Positions 58,881 through 64,000 of a DNA stretch of 64,000 nt are shown here, piece by piece. Location of the stretch: NCBI GenBank assembly GCA_016706055.1, contig JADJKL010000007.1, positions 236,089-300,088 of the forward strand, in the 5' to 3' direction. The stretch comes from Chitinophagaceae bacterium (lineage in GTDB: Bacteria > Bacteroidota > Bacteroidia > Chitinophagales > Chitinophagaceae). The stretch's first letter is position 1; each line of letters opens with the position of its first letter. The notes under the pieces are model-generated. The model had not been told where the DNA came from. It searched no databases and saw only the letters and a list, made by a program, of their open reading frames with translations. Both the position numbers and the translations under genes were made by a program.

Positions 58881-60920
58881 ATGGCTGAAATTCGCAACAT
58901 GATATTCGATCGCAAAGACCTTTCTGATAAACAGCTTATTAATTTTTACAGAAACCTGTTGTGGCCCCGCATGATAGAAGAAAAAATGCTGGTGTTGCTG
59001 CGGCAAGGGAAAATATCTAAATGGTTTAGCGGTATCGGGCAAGAGGCAATTGCTGTTGGAGCTACGTTGGCCTTGCAAGAAGATGAATGGATAATGCCGC
59101 TGCATAGAAATCTTGGTGTGTTTACTACCCGCAATATGCCTTTGCATAAATTATTCAAACAATGGCAAGGAGCACAGGATGGGTATAGCAAAGGAAGAGA
59201 AAGAAGTTTTCATTTTGGTAATAAGGAACATCATATCTGTGGAATGATTTCGCACCTTGGTCCGCAGTTGGCCATTGCAGATGGAGTAGCATTAGCACAT
59301 AAATTAAGAAAGGAACAAAAAGTTTCATTGGCTTTTACAGGAGATGGCGGCACCAGCGAAGGAGATTTTCATGAAGCATTGAATACAGCAGCTGTGTGGG
59401 ATTTGCCGGTTATTTTTCTAATAGAGAATAATGGCTATGGATTAAGCACACCGGTTAATGAACAATACCGCTGCATCAACCTTATTGATAAAGCCAAAGG
59501 CTATGGTATGGAAGGTGTACGGATTGATGGCAACAATTTGTTAGAAGTGTATGATACTATAAAAGGAGTAAGAGAATTTTGTATCAACAATCAAAAGCCC
59601 TATTTAATTGAATGCATGACTTTCCGGATGCGGGGGCATGAAGAAGCAAGTGGAACAAAATATGTACCGCAGGATCTGTTCAAACTATGGGAAATGAAAG
59701 ACCCGATTAAAAACTACGAACAGTTTTTACTAGCAAATAATGTAATCAATGAAACTTCGATTGCAACTATAAGAAATGAATTCAAAGAAAAAATAGAAAG
59801 CGAACTAACGATTGGTTATGATTCGAAACCGATGGTGGTTGATACGGAGATGGAGCTTGAAGATGTTTATGCGGGCAGGTTGGATGTTGGAAGTTCGAGG
59901 TTAAATATTTCTATAATTGATAACTCAAGGCCAACATCAAACATCGAACATCCAACAAAAGAACAGCGACTAATTGACGCCATAAGCGACGGGTTAAAAC
60001 AATCCATGCAAAAACATTCCAACCTTATTTTGATGGGACAGGACATTGCAGAGTATGGCGGTGCTTTTAAAATAACAGAAGGGTTTGTAGAAGAATTTGG
60101 AAAAGCAAGAGTAAGAAATACACCATTATGTGAAAGTGCAATTGTTGGTGCTGCATTAGGACTTTCATTGGAAGGATATAAGAGCATGATGGAAATGCAG
60201 TTTGCCGATTTTGCTACAGTTGGTTTTAACCAGATCATCAACAACCTTGCAAAAATTCATTATCGCTGGGGACAAAATGCAGATGTGGTAATTCGTATGC
60301 CCACAGGTGGCGGCGTAGGGGCTGGTCCTTTTCATAGCCAAAGTAATGAAGCCTGGTTTATAAAAACACCTGGATTGAAAGTGGTGTATCCAAGCACACC
60401 AAGAGATGCAAAAGGATTAATGATTGCGGCGATCAATGATCCCAATCCTGTTTTATTTTTTGAACATAAAGCATTGTATCGTTCTGTAAGTGGAGAAGTG
60501 CCAACCGAATATTATGAAATAGAAATTGGTAAAGCAAGACATGTAAGAGAAGGCGATGAAGTTTCCATTATTACCTATGGTGCTGGTGTGCATTGGGCAG
60601 AAGATTATGCAGCCGAACATCCGGAGATTTCTATTGATATACTTGACCTGCGAACATTATTACCGCTGGATTATTTTGCTATCCGTGAAGCAGTGCAAAG
60701 AACAGGAAGAGTTATCATTTTACATGAAGACACATTGGTTGGTGGCATTGGCGGTGAGATAGCTGCCTGGATTGCTGAAAACTGTTTTGGTTTATTGGAT
60801 GCACCTGTGCTGCGTTGTGCTTCTTTAGATACACCCATTCCATTTAATTTAGAGTTGGAACAAAATTTTATGGCGAAGGGGAGATTGGATGAGTGTATCA
60901 ATAAAATGATAAGCTATTAA
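58881..60920 (+). CDS. Fused alpha-beta E1 subunit of a 2-oxoacid dehydrogenase complex
   Basis: This 679-residue thiamine-diphosphate enzyme joins E1-alpha (residues ~1-330) and E1-beta (~360-679) in one chain. The alpha part has LAFTGDGGTSEGDFHEALN with the TPP motif ending FLIENNGYGLST, and TFRMRGHEEASGTKYVPQ. The beta part has MGQDIAEYGGAFKITEGF, NTPLCESAIVGAALGLSLEG and PTGGGVGAGPFHSQSNEAWF. It decarboxylates pyruvate or branched-chain 2-oxoacids. Between the halves, residues ~333-360 (RLDVGSSRLN ... SNIEHPTKEQ) are encoded by a palindromic element. The start could also be Met7. E2 and E3 genes are not adjacent. Confidence 0.92.
   Translation: MAEIRNMIFDRKDLSDKQLINFYRNLLWPRMIEEKMLVLLRQGKISKWFSGIGQEAIAVGATLALQEDEWIMPLHRNLGVFTTRNMPLHKLFKQWQGAQDGYSKGRERSFHFGNKEHHICGMISHLGPQLAIADGVALAHKLRKEQKVSLAFTGDGGTSEGDFHEALNTAAVWDLPVIFLIENNGYGLSTPVNEQYRCINLIDKAKGYGMEGVRIDGNNLLEVYDTIKGVREFCINNQKPYLIECMTFRMRGHEEASGTKYVPQDLFKLWEMKDPIKNYEQFLLANNVINETSIATIRNEFKEKIESELTIGYDSKPMVVDTEMELEDVYAGRLDVGSSRLNISIIDNSRPTSNIEHPTKEQRLIDAISDGLKQSMQKHSNLILMGQDIAEYGGAFKITEGFVEEFGKARVRNTPLCESAIVGAALGLSLEGYKSMMEMQFADFATVGFNQIINNLAKIHYRWGQNADVVIRMPTGGGVGAGPFHSQSNEAWFIKTPGLKVVYPSTPRDAKGLMIAAINDPNPVLFFEHKALYRSVSGEVPTEYYEIEIGKARHVREGDEVSIITYGAGVHWAEDYAAEHPEISIDILDLRTLLPLDYFAIREAVQRTGRVIILHEDTLVGGIGGEIAAWIAENCFGLLDAPVLRCASLDTPIPFNLELEQNFMAKGRLDECINKMISY
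59880..59955. repeat. Palindromic element inserted in frame at the E1 alpha/beta junction
   Basis: TTGGATGTT (59880-59888) is the exact complement of 59947-59955. GATGTTGG (59883-59890) is also complementary to 59931-59938. The encoded peptide has the LDVG/SNIEHPT style often produced by GGATGTTGGAAG-type repeats in intergenic DNA. The frame is preserved. Confidence 0.7.
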
Positions 60921-60933
60921 TTGTAAGGTCGTT

Positions 60934-61410
60934 TTAATCTGTATAATACTTCAACAGTTTATCCAACAGCTCTTGTAATTTCCCCTGCTGTTTTTCGCCT
61001 TCTTTCAAAGGTGCACCAATATGAAAGTAATTCGTTTTATCTACTTGTTTTAGCTCATTACTGTTTACTTCCGATTCATACACCGTTACTTCATCTGTTT
61101 TGTATTCCAGAATCAGGTACAGATCGTAAGCTACCGATTTTATATTTTTTACAGGTGCTTCCATTCTTGTTTTTACAACAGAAGCATCATCTGTGTAACG
61201 GACTGTTACCGATAATACACCTTCTTTGTTTATGGCAAAAGCAGAATCAATTGTCATTACACCTGTATATTTCCAATGCTGCTCTTTGGAGTTTTTTAAA
61301 ATGCTGTTAAGTTCTGCTACAAATTCCTTTTCAGCTTTTTGTTTGGTTTGGGCAGAAGCTATTATTGGCATCAGTAAAATCAAAAGAAAGCTGTTGCGAA
61401 TTGTTTTCAT
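60934..61410 (-). CDS. Secreted hypothetical protein, 158 aa
   Basis: This protein has a signal peptide (NSFLLILLMPIIASAQ) and a small mixed alpha/beta body (FVAELNSILKNSKEQHWKYTG, LSVTVRYTDDASVV, VAYDLYLILEYKTDEVTVYE). I recognise no domain. It converges with the fused E1 gene and is transcribed alone. Confidence 0.65.
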   Translation of the reverse strand: MKTIRNSFLLILLMPIIASAQTKQKAEKEFVAELNSILKNSKEQHWKYTGVMTIDSAFAINKEGVLSVTVRYTDDASVVKTRMEAPVKNIKSVAYDLYLILEYKTDEVTVYESEVNSNELKQVDKTNYFHIGAPLKEGEKQQGKLQELLDKLLKYYTD

Positions 61411-61498
61411 TCTTTGTTATAATTTATAAAATTTTGCTTTGGTTTGTAACTTACAGCAGATGTATTTTATTCAGCAACAGCTAACCCGCCAATATAAA

Positions 61499-63555
61499 TT
61501 ATTGTTTTAGTTTCACTTTATACATTTTGTTACTGCTAAAATTAGGCTCTTCTTTTCCAGCAGGTAAAGTTTTATAATATTTTTTTATTCCATTTCCTTC
61601 TTCAGAAAAAACGATCTGAAATGCAATAACTTTTGATGTTGTAATGTCAGCTATCGAAAACTCATAACTATAAATTCGATTCTCTAGTGGAACATGCCCA
61701 ACTCTCTTAGGCTTACGTCTTGAAACATCGGCTGGAGTTCCTGAGTCTTCTATAAATGAAGAATACATCATACCTCCTCTAAAAATATCTTTATAGGAAA
61801 TGTCTAAGTAATCAATTTTTTTATTGTCGTTAACGTCAAAGTAGATGTTAATATTTGGTTGTGACATGATGTCCTTTTCATAGAAGCGGATATAGAGTAT
61901 AAAACCTGTATCCAATATTTTATAACTTACGAAATAATTTTCATCAGCGTTAAGAACGGTAGTGTTGATTCGCAAATCAGGAAGAGTTATCCGTACTTGC
62001 CCCATATTCAAGTTCTCTTGCTTTACTATTTTATTTTCTTTATCATACAGAATTCCAGGACCATCTTTCTTTCCAAAACTCCATTTGCCAACATATTTTT
62101 CTCCATTAGCATACATCATAGTGCCTTTTCCATGTAATGTATCATTAGCCCATTCCCCCAAGTAACTATCCCCATTATTCCAAGTACACAATCCTTGACC
62201 TCTTTTATTATTTCGCCATTCTCCTACAAATTTTTCACTATTCTGGTAGGTCTGCGTTCCTTTACCTTCTTTCATATTCTTACTCCAATTGCCATCATAT
62301 CTGCTACCATCTGGCCCAGTATAGATTCCGTATCCATCCTTAGCATCTTTTTTCCACTCACCTACATATTTTCCTCCATCTTTATAAATAAAGGTTCCTT
62401 TTCCTTCCTTTTTCCCAATTACCCAGTTGCCTTCATAACTATCGCCGTTGTCATCTTTATAAATGCCGTAACCATTCAATACGCCATTCTTCCATTGTCC
62501 TTCTTTTCTAATGCCATATTTTTTTGAAACATAAGTTCCTTTACCATCTTCATAGTTGTTTTTCCATTCCCCAGTATATGCACCATCACCATTTTCATCA
62601 GAAGATATTCCATAGCCTTCTTTAACTCCATTCTTCCAGTCTCCGACATATTTTCTTCCATAGTTGTCAGTTGATGTTCCCTTTCCCTCCATTTTACCGT
62701 CAACAAAATTCCCCTGATATTTCCAGCTCCATGTCTCATATTTACCTGTGCCCTGCAATAAATCATTCACCCAATTACCGGAATAAGTTTCGTCAGGGAT
62801 ACCACCATTGGCGCCTATTATATCTCCTTTTTTATAAGGGACGTTTTTAAGTGTTCCCTCGCCGTGGCGGCGATCATTTTCCATTGTCCTTTGTACTCCC
62901 ATACTCCTTTGTATTTAGGCTCATTTTTATAAAGCATTGTGCCGTTGCCATGCCTTGTTTTAGCACCTACATATTCTCCTGTATAAACTCCTTCTTCAAT
63001 AGTGACTTTTCCATTTTTTTTAACTGATGTGTTATTCATCGTCTCATTGTATGCCCATTTATCGGTAGCCTTATTGTATATTGCTGACATCTTGACGCCC
63101 GCTGTTTCTATTTTCTTTGATAGCTGCATTGCTAAATTTTGTTTAGCTTCCTGCTCAATCTGGATTGCTTTTTCCAATCTTTTCTTTAGCAAGGTTTGCT
63201 CAAAATTCTTTTCTTCCTTTTGTAATTGCTCATCCACTTTTGAACTTACGATTACTAATGATTGATGATTTTCAGAAGCAGATTGTGTGGTAGCAACCAT
63301 TTTAAAATACTTATTCAATGCAATTTTAGAATTCACATAATCTTCCTGTGCATAAAAACACAATGCCTTAAGGGATTCTATTTTTGGGTTTGTCGCATTT
63401 AGCTTTGTAATAGTGGATTGTAAATATGCTAAGGCAGATGAATGGTTATTATTTTCATATGCCTTAGCGGCATTATCAAAATCCTCTCTGGCGGTTTGCC
63501 CAAAAGCATTGACAGAAAATAATAATATTAAAAGGAGTATTCGGTACATAGCCAT
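61499..63555 (-). CDS. Secreted MORN-repeat protein (one-base frameshift)
   Basis: Two overlapping frames make one protein of ~685 residues. The first (63555-62818) has a signal peptide (ILLLILLFSVNAFGQ), a helical region of TPR-like and coiled-coil character (~20-160) and the first MORN repeats (GVYTGEYVGAKTRHGNGTM). It then reads YKGQWKM and leaves the pattern. One added A in the A4 run at 62877-62880 gives YKGQWKNDRRHGEGT, continuing into the second frame. That frame holds about ten more MORN repeats of the YxGxWxNGxxxGxGxx type and a C-terminal beta domain (~540-685). MORN repeats bind lipid or protein surfaces. The last gene of the window follows on the same strand. Confidence 0.83.
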
Positions 63556-63558
63556 TTT

Positions 63559-64000
63559 TTAAAAAGAATAATTACTAACAGTTATTGTTTGTCCACTACC
63601 TGTAAAGCGAACTTTATGCATGTCTTTTAATTTTTCATTTATAAAAACATAAATAGTCGCCTCGGTTCCCTCACCACGGCTATAATTTTTAACGCTTATG
63701 GTATAGGTGCCTTTTTTTACTTTTGTTACATAAATATTTTCGGGACCATAACCACTTGTATTATCTACATCTAACCGCATATTTGATGATGATTTATTAC
63801 TGTAAAAGCAGGTGAATTTTTCGGGATCAGTAATATAAAGATCAATATCAGAGTTGGCCGTATTCCAGGTTAAAGTTGCCCGCAAATCAACAGGTTCCCG
63901 GTTAAGAGTAATATTCTGTTCAATAACTTTAGAACCTATCACCAATTTTACTTTGTTTAATCCTGCTCCCAAAACAACCTGTGTCGTGAAGCCCCCTGAA
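63559..64000 (-). CDS. DUF2135/YfaP-like domain protein (5' truncated by window end)
   Basis: The frame runs off the right edge; only the last ~146 residues are here. The start shown by the first in-frame TTG (63972) is not real, because coding sense continues upstream (GGFTTQVVLGAGLNKVKL). The segment ATLTWNTANSDIDLYITDPE, SSSNMRLDVDNTSGYGPENI and VKKGTYTISVKNYSRG is typical of DUF2135/YfaP domains. It ends 3 bases before the MORN-protein start, so the two are co-transcribed. The larger protein is probably an envelope or surface protein. Confidence 0.78.
   Translation of the reverse strand, partial: SGGFTTQVVLGAGLNKVKLVIGSKVIEQNITLNREPVDLRATLTWNTANSDIDLYITDPEKFTCFYSNKSSSNMRLDVDNTSGYGPENIYVTKVKKGTYTISVKNYSRGEGTEATIYVFINEKLKDMHKVRFTGSGQTITVSNYSF

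Noticed and set aside
1..64000. tRNA, rRNA or CRISPR array
   Set aside because: I found no cloverleaf-like sequence with tRNA consensus boxes in the gaps, no rRNA sequence and no regularly spaced repeats.

Overview
The window looks like chromosome of a Bacteroidota member, probably family Chitinophagaceae. The evidence is a low G+C content, a SusC/SusD pair, a GLPGLI protein, a secretion-system type IX (T9SS) sorting tail, IPExxxVDY, DUF2480 and GxxExxY proteins, CRTAC1/UnbV proteins, dipeptidyl peptidase S46, futalosine-pathway MqnC, and promoter elements of the TAnnTTTG kind. I see no rRNA, tRNA, CRISPR array, prophage or transposase gene. Family calls rest on recognising motifs in the translated sequence; no database search was run.

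Layout. 1-4.6 kb: end of an M28 peptidase, IPExxxVDY protein, pterin dehydratase, CtlX-like hydrolase, a beta-barrel protein, a hypothetical, and selD. 4.6-7.2 kb: a block of three genes (a phage-tail-sheath protein with a signal peptide, a GNAT acetyltransferase and a secreted esterase) bounded by a perfect 16-bp direct repeat. 7.3-13 kb: a leftward series of a secreted protein, mnmH, rho and nadA. SelD and MnmH together form a selenouridine tRNA modification pathway. 13.0-13.5 kb: a gene-free AT-rich stretch with DnaA-box-like sequences where transcription diverges, a candidate oriC. 13.5-18.7 kb: S46 peptidase, PpiD-like chaperone, DUF2480 protein. 18.7-28.4 kb: CorA, TlpA-like thioredoxin, PL7 lyase, a membrane-protein gene in a repeat-bounded cassette, KdnB/KdsB (8-amino-Kdo route), an SH3 protein, a sterol-desaturase-like hydroxylase, a DUF2007 protein and a YARHG lipoprotein, with several palindromic intergenic elements. 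28.4-34 kb: DUF2306 protein and an orphan SusC/SusD pair. 34-38.8 kb: GxxExxY protein, dnaN, a conserved protein, a trypsin-like/zinc-ribbon protein and RecX. 38.8-40.2 kb: a second repeat-bounded cassette carrying a class C beta-lactamase-like gene. 40.3-44.5 kb: HTH/DUF2975 pair, GLPGLI protein and a two-component system. 44.5-64 kb: CRTAC1 protein plus vanadium haloperoxidase, NagA, diheme cytochrome, MqnC, aspartyl protease, an M16 peptidase pair, a T9SS cargo protein, a fused E1 dehydrogenase, and a MORN/DUF2135 gene pair.

The most notable observations are these. First, two loci (22.1-23.0 and 38.8-40.2 kb) share one architecture: a ~190-bp palindromic repeat, a short locus-specific sequence, one gene, the exact reverse complement of that short sequence, and a second hairpin. 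Second, an orphan contractile-tail sheath homologue carries a Sec signal peptide. Third, palindromic elements appear inserted in frame in three protein genes (mnmH, the fused E1 gene and selD). Fourth, six homopolymer-linked reading-frame breaks occur, including one in essential dnaN, which suggests indel errors in this assembly rather than real gene decay.
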